Of a stretch of 40,358 nucleotides of DNA, positions 15,958 through 23,021 are shown in pieces. The stretch's first letter is position 1. Every line of letters starts with the position of its first letter. The notes beneath the pieces are model-generated. The model was not told the origin of the DNA. It did not search any database and saw nothing but the letters and a program-made list of their open reading frames with translations. Origin of the DNA: Clostridia bacterium (GTDB lineage: Bacteria; Bacillota_A; Clostridia; Christensenellales; Aristaeellaceae); contig JAFQIF010000045.1 in assembly GCA_017397695.1 (NCBI GenBank), positions 1-40,358 of the forward strand, written 5' to 3'. Made by a program: the position numbers and the translations under genes.

Positions 15958-16061
15958 CACAACTGCATGGACTGTTCGAAACCATCCAGTCCTTAAACAA
16001 AACTATGGGCCGAAGACGCGGGACTCTGCGCCTTCACGACGGCCTTATGCCGTTTTTTTAT
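15958..16061 (+). promoter_or_regulatory. preQ1-III-like riboswitch with terminator, upstream of queT
   Basis: A first helix GGACTG/CAGTCC (15969-15974, 15987-15992) is followed by the A-rich run TTAAACAAAACTATGGG. I associate that run with the class III preQ1 aptamer, which sits before queT-type genes in Clostridia. A GGCCGAAG.../CTTC...CGGCC stem (from about 16009 to 16044) can compete with the terminator ACGGC-CTTAT-GCCGT (16039-16053) and its T7 run. Ligand binding would thus favour termination. The order promoter, aptamer, terminator, QueT transporter is visible; the class assignment is from memory of the consensus. Confidence 0.72.
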
Positions 16062-16097
16062 TTTTCGCATAAGTCCGTCCCCCGGAAAGGGATATCC

Positions 16098-16580
16098 ATG
16101 AACAACACCAACACCGGCGCGCTCGCGCGCGGGGCGATTATTGCCGCGCTCTACGCGACCATCACGCTGCTGCTTGCCCCCATCAGTTACGGCGAAGTGC
16201 AGATCCGCATCGCCGAGGCGCTGACGCTGCTGCCCGTACTGCTGCCCGAGGCAGTGCCTGCACTGGCCATTGGCTGCCTGCTTTCCAACATCCTGGGCGG
16301 GGCGACCATCTTCGATATCGTCTTCGGCACGCTGGCTACCCTGCTGGCTGCCGTGTGTACGCGCCTTCTGCGCAAAAATCTGCCGCTTGCCGCGCTCATG
16401 CCCGTGCTCTTCAACGGCGTGATCGTCGGTGCCGTCGTGCATTATGGTTATGCGCCTGTTCTGCCGCTGCCCCTGTGTATGCTCTCCGTCGCCGCGGGCG
16501 AGGCGGTCTCCTGCCTGGCGCTGGGGCCCATGCTCCTTCGCGCTGTGCGCCGCATTCCCGCCAGGCTGCTTCACAGCTGA
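16098..16580 (+). CDS. queT: QueT-family queuosine precursor transporter
   Basis: This 160-residue integral membrane protein has about five or six hydrophobic segments. It matches the QueT family (COG4708), a substrate-binding (S) component that takes up preQ1 or a related deazapurine using a shared ECF energizing module. Motifs include LLAPISYGEVQIRIAEALTLLP near the N-terminus and LSNILGGATIFDIVFGTLATLLAA. The start at 16098 follows GGAAAGGGA; a longer in-frame start would lie inside the riboswitch terminator and is rejected. The riboswitch supports the function. No energizing-module genes are adjacent, as expected for a group II ECF system. Confidence 0.9.
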   Translation: MNNTNTGALARGAIIAALYATITLLLAPISYGEVQIRIAEALTLLPVLLPEAVPALAIGCLLSNILGGATIFDIVFGTLATLLAAVCTRLLRKNLPLAALMPVLFNGVIVGAVVHYGYAPVLPLPLCMLSVAAGEAVSCLALGPMLLRAVRRIPARLLHS

Positions 16581-16587
16581 TTTTTCC

Positions 16588-16616
16588 TTGACATTTTCCT
16601 GCGTACGCGGTACTCT
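16588..16616 (+). promoter_or_regulatory. Promoter of the RpiB-like gene
   Basis: TTGACA (16588-16593) and TACTCT (16611-16616) are 17 bases apart, directly after the queT stop. No terminator separates queT from this promoter. Confidence 0.7.
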
Positions 16617-16684
16617 TAATGTAAACGATGTGCTTGTATACATGTTTTGTATACGACGACGCTGACATAAAGGAGGAACTTTCC

Positions 16685-17320
16685 ATGCGCATTGCTCTGA
16701 TCAACGAAAACAGCCAGGCTGCCAAGAACGAGCTGATCCTGACCGCCCTGAAGAAGGTCGTGGAGCCGATGGGCCATGTGGTCGACAACTATGGCATGTA
16801 CACCGCCCAGGACGAGGCTCAGCTGACCTACGTGCAGGTGGGCATTCTCGGCGCGATCCTGCTGAATTCCGGCGCTGCCGACTATGTCATCACCGGCTGC
16901 GGCACCGGCGAAGGCGCCATGCTCGCCCTGAACAGCTTCCCGAACGTCATCTGCGGCCATGTTGAGGACCCGGTTGACGCTTACACCTTCGCCCATGTCA
17001 ACGACGGCAACGCCGTTGCGCTTCCGTTCGCCAAGGGCTTCGGCTGGGGCGGCGAGCTGAATCTGGAGTACATCTTCGAAAAGCTCTTCGGCTTTGGCCA
17101 TGGTCTGGGCTATCCGCGCGAGCGCGTGGTGCCGGAGCAGCGCAACAAGAAGATCCTCGACGCCGTGCGCGCGCATACCCTCAAGGATCTGCCCACCTGC
17201 CTGAGCGGCCTGGATCAGGAGCTGGTCAAGGGCGCCATCGCGGGCGAAAAGTTCCAGGAGCTCTTCTTCGCCAACGCCAAGGATGAGGCGATCATCGCCT
17301 GCGTCAAGGCGCTGCTGTAA
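16685..17320 (+). CDS. RpiB/LacA/LacB-family sugar-phosphate isomerase
   Basis: The 211-residue protein starts MRIALINENSQAAKNELIL and carries ITGCGTGEGAMLALNSFPNVICGH, the signature loop with the catalytic cysteine seen in RpiB/LacAB isomerases. It is longer than canonical RpiB (about 150 residues), with an extra C-terminal helical part, as in a clostridial subgroup usually annotated only as RpiB-like. It probably interconverts an aldose and ketose phosphate; ribose 5-phosphate is one option, and the transketolase genes lie 16 kb away. AAAGGAGG sits before the ATG at 16685. Codon bias (mostly CCG and CTG) matches the highly expressed genes here. The first repeat copy follows it. Confidence 0.85.
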   Translation: MRIALINENSQAAKNELILTALKKVVEPMGHVVDNYGMYTAQDEAQLTYVQVGILGAILLNSGAADYVITGCGTGEGAMLALNSFPNVICGHVEDPVDAYTFAHVNDGNAVALPFAKGFGWGGELNLEYIFEKLFGFGHGLGYPRERVVPEQRNKKILDAVRAHTLKDLPTCLSGLDQELVKGAIAGEKFQELFFANAKDEAIIACVKALL

Positions 17321-17334
17321 GAACGGGAGAAAAC

Positions 17335-17417
17335 GCTGGGGTGTCTGCCCCAGACCCCGACAAGGGACATCGTCCCTTGGCCCTTCTTCGCTTCGCGGCG
17401 GTTTCAATCCGCATAGC
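17335..17417 (+). repeat. Dispersed structured repeat, copy 1
   Basis: Two stems, TGGGG/CCCCA (17337-17341, 17348-17352) and CAAGGGA/TCCCTTG (17361-17367, 17373-17379), are followed by a conserved CCCTTCTTCGCTTCGCGGCG and TTTCAA. A copy on the other strand at 40245-40319 shares the stems and the conserved tail but has different loops. It lies between the RpiB-like gene and a terminator. Confidence 0.8.
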
Positions 17418-17418
17418 A

Positions 17419-17449
17419 AAAAGGCTTTCCCAATTTGGGAAAGCCTTTT
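17419..17449. terminator. Terminator between the RpiB-like gene and the anti-sigma gene
   Basis: A perfect 13-bp stem (17419-17431 with 17437-17449), AATTT loop and A/T tracts on both sides serve both convergent transcripts. Confidence 0.93.
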
Positions 17450-17485
17450 GTTTTTCGGGGAATGTTTGCCGCAAACGCAGCCCGC

Positions 17486-18493
17486 TTACAACGCCGCTTC
17501 GAATGCCTCGAAGAATTCCGGACAGCTCCAGCCGCCGCAGCCGCACAGCGTATCGCCGGACACGCCCAGCTGCAGCTTGATGCCGCTGTCAAGCGTCACC
17601 GTCAGCGTCTGCTTGCGCGCGGATGCATCTGCGCTCTTGAGCACAGCCTGGTCCAGCAGTACAGCGATCGCTTTGTTGGCCGCCTCGCCCTCCAGCGTGC
17701 CTACGCCGGAGAGCTCCGCCTTCTTTACCTTGCCGCGCACGCTGAAGGTATCCTCCAGGCTCGCGCCGGACGGGCCCTTGCCCGCGTAGCTCACGCGCTG
17801 GAACAAGCGCATGCTGCCGTCCACCTCCGCTGCGACCACGCAGCTTTCGTCCATACCGCGCAGCGCATAGATCGCCGCGCCTTCCTTGGCCACATTGGAC
17901 AAGCCTGCGCGCATCGCGTCGCCGGACGCCAGAGACGGCTGCGCCTCATGCGTCTTCACGCTGCCAATCTCGCCGCCCAGCAGCGAGCCGCCCACATCCT
18001 TGGGCGTTGCCAGCATCTGATACACAGCGCCGCCCACGCTCACCAGCGGAATATCGCCGGAGCCGGAGGCAAAGAGCGTCTGCGCCTTCGGCGCCGCGCT
18101 GCGCACAGCTGCGCCGTCGCCCAGGCCGGCCATCAGTTCGCCGCCGTCAAAGGCCGCTTCCTCGCCCGCCGCAATGGTATCGATCGCCACGGCCACGGCC
18201 TCGCCGCCTTCTGCTGCGATCATCAGCGGCTGATCCATCGATGCGGCAGCCGGCGTATTGGCATCGTCTGCCGGCGGATTCAGCCTCGTCGCCATGGCGC
18301 TTACGCATGCAATCGCCAGCGCCGCGCAGCACAACGCAGGCGCCAAGCGCTTCATCGTCGTTTTTCTGGCAGTATGCTGCGGCTGTGCCGCAGCGCGTTT
18401 AATTCTCAGTCGCATGCTTTCGTCCGCATGCAGGCCGCCCAGCATCTCATCTGCCACCGGCCCCAGCTGATCGAGCGATTTCATATCAATCAC
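17486..18493 (-). CDS. Membrane-anchored anti-sigma-like protein
   Basis: The 335-residue protein starts at GTG, with GGAGG nine bases upstream and an 8-base overlap with the sigma gene. The short cytoplasmic part (about 1-45) contains LGGLHADESMRLRIKRA, which resembles zinc-less anti-sigma N-termini. A single membrane span follows near 48-68 (LAPALCCAALAIACVSAMA) and then a long extracytoplasmic Ala/Gly-rich domain of about 265 residues. The C-terminus holds a CGCGGWSC cysteine cluster. Position and topology say it holds the ECF factor inactive and senses an envelope signal. The outer domain is not one I recognise. Confidence 0.75.
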   Translation of the reverse strand: MIDMKSLDQLGPVADEMLGGLHADESMRLRIKRAAAQPQHTARKTTMKRLAPALCCAALAIACVSAMATRLNPPADDANTPAAASMDQPLMIAAEGGEAVAVAIDTIAAGEEAAFDGGELMAGLGDGAAVRSAAPKAQTLFASGSGDIPLVSVGGAVYQMLATPKDVGGSLLGGEIGSVKTHEAQPSLASGDAMRAGLSNVAKEGAAIYALRGMDESCVVAAEVDGSMRLFQRVSYAGKGPSGASLEDTFSVRGKVKKAELSGVGTLEGEAANKAIAVLLDQAVLKSADASARKQTLTVTLDSGIKLQLGVSGDTLCGCGGWSCPEFFEAFEAAL

Positions 18494-19061
18494 CTGTCGC
18501 TTCCTCCTTTAACAGGACTTCCAGTTTCTTCCTTGCCCTTGAAAGGCGGCTCGAGATCGTCCCTTCCGGAAGATCCAGCATTTGTGCGATTTCAGAAATT
18601 CCCAATCCCTGATAATAATGCAGCAGAACGGTTTCGCGGAACACGGACGGCAGCTTATTCACCGCGCGCATCAATTCCGCTTTCTCCTCCCGCTTTTCAA
18701 TCGTTTCATCCTGCGCGGGGATCAATTCCAGCGTCGGCGCGCCAAGCACCACGCGCTTGAGCCATGCGCCGCGCCACAGATCACGGCAGCAGTTAACCGT
18801 CACCCGCAAAAGCCACGCCTTCTCCTTGCCGGGTTCAATCGTATGCCCGTGCGTATAGAGCTTGACAAATACATCCTGGCAGACGTCCTCGGCCTTATGC
18901 CGGTCCGCCAGGTAAAAATACGCCATGCGCAGTACGTCCGTAGCATACTGCTCATACAGCGTCTCAAACTGCACAGCATTTTGCTGTGCGCTCACGCTTT
19001 CATCCAATGTTTTCACTTCCTGCCTCTTACTCATATAAACGAATGAACTGCGTGTTTTCAT
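18486..19061 (-). CDS. ECF-type RNA polymerase sigma factor
   Basis: This sigma-70 family protein has 191 residues. Region 2 is seen at about 33-95 (LYEQYATDVLRMAYFYLADRHKAEDVCQDVFVKLYTH). Region 4 is at about 135-185 (LPSVFRETVLLHYYQGLGISEIAQMLDLPEGTISSRLSRARKKL) with a clear helix-turn-helix. It directs polymerase to a specific regulon, probably an envelope response set by the overlapping anti-sigma gene. The start is uncertain: neither the first ATG nor the ATG nine codons on (MSKRQEV) has a good ribosome site. The first is kept because the promoter lies about 30 bases before it. Confidence 0.92.
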   Translation of the reverse strand: MKTRSSFVYMSKRQEVKTLDESVSAQQNAVQFETLYEQYATDVLRMAYFYLADRHKAEDVCQDVFVKLYTHGHTIEPGKEKAWLLRVTVNCCRDLWRGAWLKRVVLGAPTLELIPAQDETIEKREEKAELMRAVNKLPSVFRETVLLHYYQGLGISEIAQMLDLPEGTISSRLSRARKKLEVLLKEEATGD

Positions 19062-19090
19062 CCGGGAAATTTAAATTTTTCTGCAAAAAT

Positions 19091-19119
19091 ATTATAGCTC
19101 ATGCCCGCCTCAAACGCAA
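19091..19119 (-). promoter_or_regulatory. Promoter of the sigma/anti-sigma operon
   Basis: TTGCGT (19114-19119) and TATAAT (19091-19096) are 17 bases apart on the minus strand, about 30 bases before the sigma start. This looks sigma-A-like rather than ECF-like. Confidence 0.65.
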
Positions 19120-19148
19120 GGCGCAGAAAGAACTGGCAAAGTATGATC

Positions 19149-19229
19149 GGGATCACTGTCTCCGAACCCCTGCAAGGGATACAGCTCCTTGGCCCTACTT
19201 CGCCTCACGCCCACTTGAAGCCGCATAGC
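19149..19229 (+). repeat. Dispersed structured repeat, copy 2 (degenerate)
   Basis: The core CCCCTGCAAGGGA...TCCTTGGCCCTACTTCGC aligns with copy 1, and both copies end in CCGCATAGC next to a terminator. The first stem is decayed and the second lacks one base, so this is an old copy. Confidence 0.65.
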
Positions 19230-19231
19230 AC

Positions 19232-19262
19232 AAAAAACGCCTCCCGCTTTCGCGAAAGGCGT
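19232..19262 (-). terminator. Terminator of the XpaC-TelA-TPM operon
   Basis: On the minus strand an ACGCCT/AGGCGT stem (19257-19262 with 19237-19242), with inner pairing, is followed by a six-base T-run. It lies 70 bases after the TPM stop. Confidence 0.8.
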
Positions 19263-19332
19263 GGTTGGATATTCGGTTGTTTCCTGATTCCGTCCGTAGG
19301 GGCGGGGCTCTGCACCACCCTGCCGTGACGCA

Positions 19333-20286
19333 TTAAAAGCTTCTTCCGCCGCCTCCGCCGCGGGAAGAACCACCGCCAAAGCCGCCTCCGCCGAAACCAC
19401 GGCCACTGCCGCCAAAGCCACGGGAACTGCCGCCGCCGAAACTGCGCGGGCTGCCGCCCCGGAAACTGCCGCCCATCGGCGGACGCGGACCGCCAAAGCC
19501 CCGAGGGCCGACGAAGCCGCCTCCCATCGGCGGGCGCGGGGGCGTACGCCGATGATTCCGGTTGCTCTTGAACGCATCAAACAGCCAACCCAGCAGCAGC
19601 CATTTCAGGCAGCAGCCGCCCTTATCCTTCGTAATCGCGTTAAAGATCACGCTCACGAGAATATACAGGAAGATGAAACCCAGAAGGCCGTCAAACAAGC
19701 CGCCGCTCTTTTTTTCCGGATAATACGCATGGTCCGCACCGTAAACCAGTCCGGCGCTGTATGCGCCGGAATCGCCGCCGAAGGACAGCGTCTTGCCGTT
19801 GGCCCTGGCGACATACAGGCACACATCCTGATACAGCGCGATCATGCCCGCGTCAAAATCGTTATTGGCGAAATAGCCGATATGTCTGTCTATCAGCTCG
19901 CCGCAAGCGCTGCCGGACAGCGTACGGTCGATGCCCTTGCCCGTGCCGATCTGAATCCGGCGGTCGCCGCGCGCCAGCAGCACGACCACGCCGTTATCTT
20001 CGCCCTTCTCGCCGACGCCCCATTCGTTGATGAGGTCCGTCGCGTAATCCGCCGGGTCCATGCCGTCCAGAAAGTTGACCGCCACCGCGATCGCCTGCAC
20101 GCCGGTCGCCTCTTCCAGCGCCTGACCGTACTTGCTGATCGTCGCCATGTCGTTTGCGTCCAGCACATCCGCGCCAAAGTCGTAGGCATAGGCAAATTCC
20201 TTCGGCTTATCCGGTACATCCGCCAGCGCAGGCCAGGCGCACAGCGCCAGCATGAGCACCAGCATCCACGAAACGAGCTTCTTCAT
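19333..20286 (-). CDS. TPM-domain membrane protein with Gly-rich tail
   Basis: The protein has 317 residues. A signal peptide (MKKLVSWMLVLMLALCAWPALA) is followed by a TPM domain at about 30-170 (YAYDFGADVLDANDMATISKYG, GVQAIAVAVNFLDG, GVVVLLARGDRRIQIGTG), a fold found in YgcG/DUF2207-linked envelope proteins and in a photosystem II repair factor. One or two membrane segments lie near 205-245. The last 75 residues are Gly/Arg/Ser/Phe-rich and end SRGGGGGRSF. The start follows AAAGGA nine bases upstream; a longer in-frame start has no such site. It is last in the operon with xpaC and telA. Its biochemical role is unknown, so membrane quality control is only a guess. Confidence 0.88.
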   Translation of the reverse strand: MKKLVSWMLVLMLALCAWPALADVPDKPKEFAYAYDFGADVLDANDMATISKYGQALEEATGVQAIAVAVNFLDGMDPADYATDLINEWGVGEKGEDNGVVVLLARGDRRIQIGTGKGIDRTLSGSACGELIDRHIGYFANNDFDAGMIALYQDVCLYVARANGKTLSFGGDSGAYSAGLVYGADHAYYPEKKSGGLFDGLLGFIFLYILVSVIFNAITKDKGGCCLKWLLLGWLFDAFKSNRNHRRTPPRPPMGGGFVGPRGFGGPRPPMGGSFRGGSPRSFGGGSSRGFGGSGRGFGGGGFGGGSSRGGGGGRSF

Positions 20287-20312
20287 GACAATATGTCCTT
20301 TCTGCATCCTGG

Positions 20313-20762
20313 TCAGAAACTGCGGCCGCCACCGCCGCCGCGTGATTTTCCGCCGCCAAAGCCAGAGCTGCGAGCGTTGCGGGAGGATGACCCCGACCGG
20401 CTGCCGCTGCGGTTTCGGCTGCCTGCAAGGTTCACACCGCTGTCCGCCGCGCGCTTGGTGACGTTGTTCATCGACGAGCGGTACGCCTTAAAATCCGCCT
20501 GCTGCTGCCGGCGTCTTTCGTTGGATCGCGCCCAGTTTTCCTCGCGGCGTTCCTGATGCCGCCTGTCGCCGACAGAGCCGCCATAGCTGCTATGGGAAGA
20601 GTAACCGCCGGAGGAACCCGAATACGAACCGCCTGACGATCCGCTCTCGCACAAAGCCCAGATGATCAAAACGGCGAACACGATGCTGAATAGTACTGGA
20701 TTCATACCAAATAGACCAAGCATCACAATCATCACAAGACAGCCAAGCACCGCATTCACCAC
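20313..20762 (-). CDS. Small membrane protein with Ser/Gly/Arg-rich tail
   Basis: About 149 residues from a probable GTG start (VVNAVLGCLVMIVML), 22 bases after the stop of the LemA-like gene, with AAAGAAG as a weak ribosome site. Two closely spaced hydrophobic segments occupy about 3-37 (LGCLVMIVMLGLFGMNPVLF, SIVFAVLIIWAL). The rest is Ser/Gly-rich, then basic and helical (QERREENWARSNERRRQQQ), then Gly/Arg/Ser-rich, ending GGGKSRGGGGGRSF. The last ten residues equal those of the TPM protein encoded next. The frame continues upstream through the LemA-like gene, but those codons are a shadow. No family is recognised. Confidence 0.7.
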   Translation of the reverse strand: MVNAVLGCLVMIVMLGLFGMNPVLFSIVFAVLIIWALCESGSSGGSYSGSSGGYSSHSSYGGSVGDRRHQERREENWARSNERRRQQQADFKAYRSSMNNVTKRAADSGVNLAGSRNRSGSRSGSSSRNARSSGFGGGKSRGGGGGRSF

Positions 20763-20784
20763 TCTTAATTCTTCTTTGCTGCGA

Positions 20785-21324
20785 TCAGATGCCCTCGTAC
20801 ACATCCGGCTCGGGCAGCACAAACCTTGTCGGCAGACCGTCATAGAGCTTTTCGGCCTTCTCGGCCTTTTCGTTATAGGCGCGCGCCTCCTGACGCAGGA
20901 AGCTGCCCATCTCGGCAAAGTCGTCTGCGGCGCGCTGCATGCTGCGCGCGTCCTCGCCCTGCAGCGGTGCTGTCGTCAGCGCGCTTACCGCCTGTGCCAG
21001 TTCCTGATCCGCACGGCTGATATCGCGTGCGCTCTTCGCGTCTTCCAGCGCCTTGGCGGTGTTGCGCACGGCCTGCACATCCAGTCCGGCGCGCTCGGCA
21101 ACCATCGCCGCGTTCATCGCTGCGTCGATGCGATCCTCAAGGATGCTCTTCACATCGCCCTGGCGGATAAAATCCTTGGGCGTTGCGCCCTGAAGCGCGC
21201 GAAAATTGCCGACAAACAACGAAATCACCAGCAGCGCAGCCATGATCGCAATGCCCGCTGCCTGCGGCAGATTGTAAAGCCTTTCCTTCAGGCCCATTGT
21301 GTTTTTCTGTGCCTTTGCGGCCAT
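20785..21324 (-). CDS. LemA-like membrane-anchored protein
   Basis: The 179-residue protein has an N-terminal membrane helix (about 19-38, AAGIAIMAALLVISLFVGNF). The outer part is all-helical with repeated heptad-like Ala/Glu patterns. Its end, ARAYNEKAEKAEKLYDGLPTRF, resembles the YN...P terminal motif of LemA proteins, so I call it LemA-like with modest confidence. In other bacteria LemA and TPM/DUF2207 genes often neighbour each other, which supports the call. The ATG at 21324 follows GGAGAG by seven bases; the TTG two codons earlier is less likely. It follows telA by 27 bases. Confidence 0.6.
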   Translation of the reverse strand: MAAKAQKNTMGLKERLYNLPQAAGIAIMAALLVISLFVGNFRALQGATPKDFIRQGDVKSILEDRIDAAMNAAMVAERAGLDVQAVRNTAKALEDAKSARDISRADQELAQAVSALTTAPLQGEDARSMQRAADDFAEMGSFLRQEARAYNEKAEKAEKLYDGLPTRFVLPEPDVYEGI

Positions 21325-21351
21325 GAACAATCTCTCCCTTCAGTTACCTGT

Positions 21352-22299
21352 TCAGGCTCCGGCGGCGCTTTGCTGCGCCTTCAGCCCGGCTTCAATGCTT
21401 TCCAGCTCCGCAAGCAGCGTATCCGCCGTCTGTTCTGCGCGCTCTCGGTCGCTGAGCGCAGCCTCTTTGGCGTATGCATGCTTCTGCGCGCGCAGTTCCT
21501 TTGCGCCCGCGCGGATATTCCGCGCCGCCGCCTGATCAAACCTGCGCTGCGCACTGAGCGTATCCGTCGCGCGGGCGAGGCCCAGCGCCGCCGCCATCTG
21601 GCTCTTCCACAGCGGAATCGTCACTTCCAGCGCCGTCTTGAGCTTTTCACAGGTCACGCTGTCGCTCGCCTGCACCATGCGGATCTGCGCCGCCAGCTGC
21701 GTGCTCGAGAGCTGCGTCACACGCAGGTCTTCCATCCTGCGTTCCAGCCGGGCAATCACATGCGCGTCCTCGCCGCGCTCTTTTGCCTGGCGCACAGCCT
21801 CATCGCCCACCACAATCAGCGAACACAGCTCACGGTAGAGCGCCTCGTTGCGCTCATAAAGCCGGTCCAGCAGCGCGCTGTCGCGCATCAGCGCCACGCG
21901 TCTGTCGGTCATCTCGTCCGCGCAGGCGTTGATCTTCGGCTCCGCCTTTTCATAGACCGCGCGCACTTCGCCAAGCCTGGCCGCACCGCCCATCATCTTC
22001 CTGAAAAAGCCCTTGGCCTCGGCCGTAAACGAGCAGGCTCTGATCTGTCCAGACAGCTCCTGCATCACGCCGCTCAGATCGCCCATATCCTTGCGAAGCA
22101 TCTGCGCCAGCGCGATATCTGAAAACGTGCCCATTTCCTTCTGCGCACGCGCGCCGAAGCCCAGCACCGCCGCGCCGTCGTGCACATCGAGCCTGGCGGC
22201 CAACATGCGGATGCGCCCGCGCATTTCTTCGCTCAGCTGCGCCATCTCCGGCACGACGCCCTGCTCAGGCACCAGAGCAAACTGCGAAAACTCGCCCAT
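21352..22299 (-). CDS. telA: TelA-family toxic anion resistance protein (paralog 1)
   Basis: The 315-residue helical protein belongs to the TelA/YaaN family. Typical stretches are MLRKDMGDLSGVMQELSGQI, GFFRKMMGG, EPKINACADEMTDRRVALMRDSALLDRLYERNEALY, and the family hallmark TIPLWKSQMAAALGLARATD. TelA was named for tellurite resistance, but its normal role is probably envelope stress tolerance. The ATG at 22299 shares a base with the xpaC stop (TGATG); a GTG one codon earlier is also possible. The xpaC-telA order matches xpaC-yaaN in Bacillus subtilis. A second TelA is encoded at 30024. Confidence 0.9.
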   Translation of the reverse strand: MGEFSQFALVPEQGVVPEMAQLSEEMRGRIRMLAARLDVHDGAAVLGFGARAQKEMGTFSDIALAQMLRKDMGDLSGVMQELSGQIRACSFTAEAKGFFRKMMGGAARLGEVRAVYEKAEPKINACADEMTDRRVALMRDSALLDRLYERNEALYRELCSLIVVGDEAVRQAKERGEDAHVIARLERRMEDLRVTQLSSTQLAAQIRMVQASDSVTCEKLKTALEVTIPLWKSQMAAALGLARATDTLSAQRRFDQAAARNIRAGAKELRAQKHAYAKEAALSDRERAEQTADTLLAELESIEAGLKAQQSAAGA

Positions 22300-22997
22300 C
22301 ACTTGCCCCCCTGCGCAAACAGACCGGCAAACGGATCGTCAGCCGGCGCTTCGCCCGGCTGCGCCTGCTCCGTCTCTTCCCCGGCAAGCAAACCGTCGCC
22401 CGCCAGCATGTCGGCGAGCACATCCATCTCGCTCTCCAGATTGATGAATCGGAACTCGTTGAGCGCATCCAGCTGCCTGTGCAGCGCCGTCTGCACCTGA
22501 CCCATAGCCTCGCGGATCTTCTGCGCGATCTGTGCGCTTTGGCCCGCGTTCACCTCGTCCTCGAGCTTGGCCCGCTCCTGCAGCAGCTTGAGCGTAGCCG
22601 GCAGATAATAGCGCAGGAACGTGCGCAGCTGCGCCAGCATATTGGGCTGTTCCTCCAGGCGCACAAGGATTGCACGACAGGTATTTTCGATATCCGCAAT
22701 CTGCGAAGAGAGCGGGCCTTCGGCAATCGCCTCATTTGCCTGCGCGATGGCGTCCAGCTGTGCGCGCGCCTCGGCAATCAGCGCGTCCACCTCGGCGCTG
22801 CCGCTCTGCGGCGCACGCTCCACCTCAATCTCGCGATCGGGAAACGCCTTTTTCCCGGCGGCAAAGCCCAGCACGCCCGCTGCCGCCGCGATCACATAGC
22901 TAAACAGGGAGCCGATGCCCAGCACAACGGCCACAGCCAGCACCGCAGCACCAGCCGCAGCAAACGGCACGCCGGAGCGGATTGTTCTTTTTTCCAT
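22299..22997 (-). CDS. xpaC: XpaC-family protein (5-bromo-4-chloroindolyl phosphate hydrolysis family)
   Basis: The 232-residue protein has two adjacent hydrophobic segments at about 10-45. A helical cytoplasmic part follows, with the family-typical run YYLPATLKLLQERAKLEDEV, then IREAMGQVQTALHRQLDALNEFRFINLESEMDVLADML near the C-terminus. The family name reflects an old plate phenotype; no enzymatic activity can be inferred. Pairing with telA is conserved across Firmicutes. It starts 24 bases after the preceding secreted-protein gene and overlaps telA, so it is a middle gene of the operon. Confidence 0.88.
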   Translation of the reverse strand: MEKRTIRSGVPFAAAGAAVLAVAVVLGIGSLFSYVIAAAAGVLGFAAGKKAFPDREIEVERAPQSGSAEVDALIAEARAQLDAIAQANEAIAEGPLSSQIADIENTCRAILVRLEEQPNMLAQLRTFLRYYLPATLKLLQERAKLEDEVNAGQSAQIAQKIREAMGQVQTALHRQLDALNEFRFINLESEMDVLADMLAGDGLLAGEETEQAQPGEAPADDPFAGLFAQGGK

Positions 22998-23021
22998 AAG
23001 CTTCCTTTCTGCCAGCAGCGA

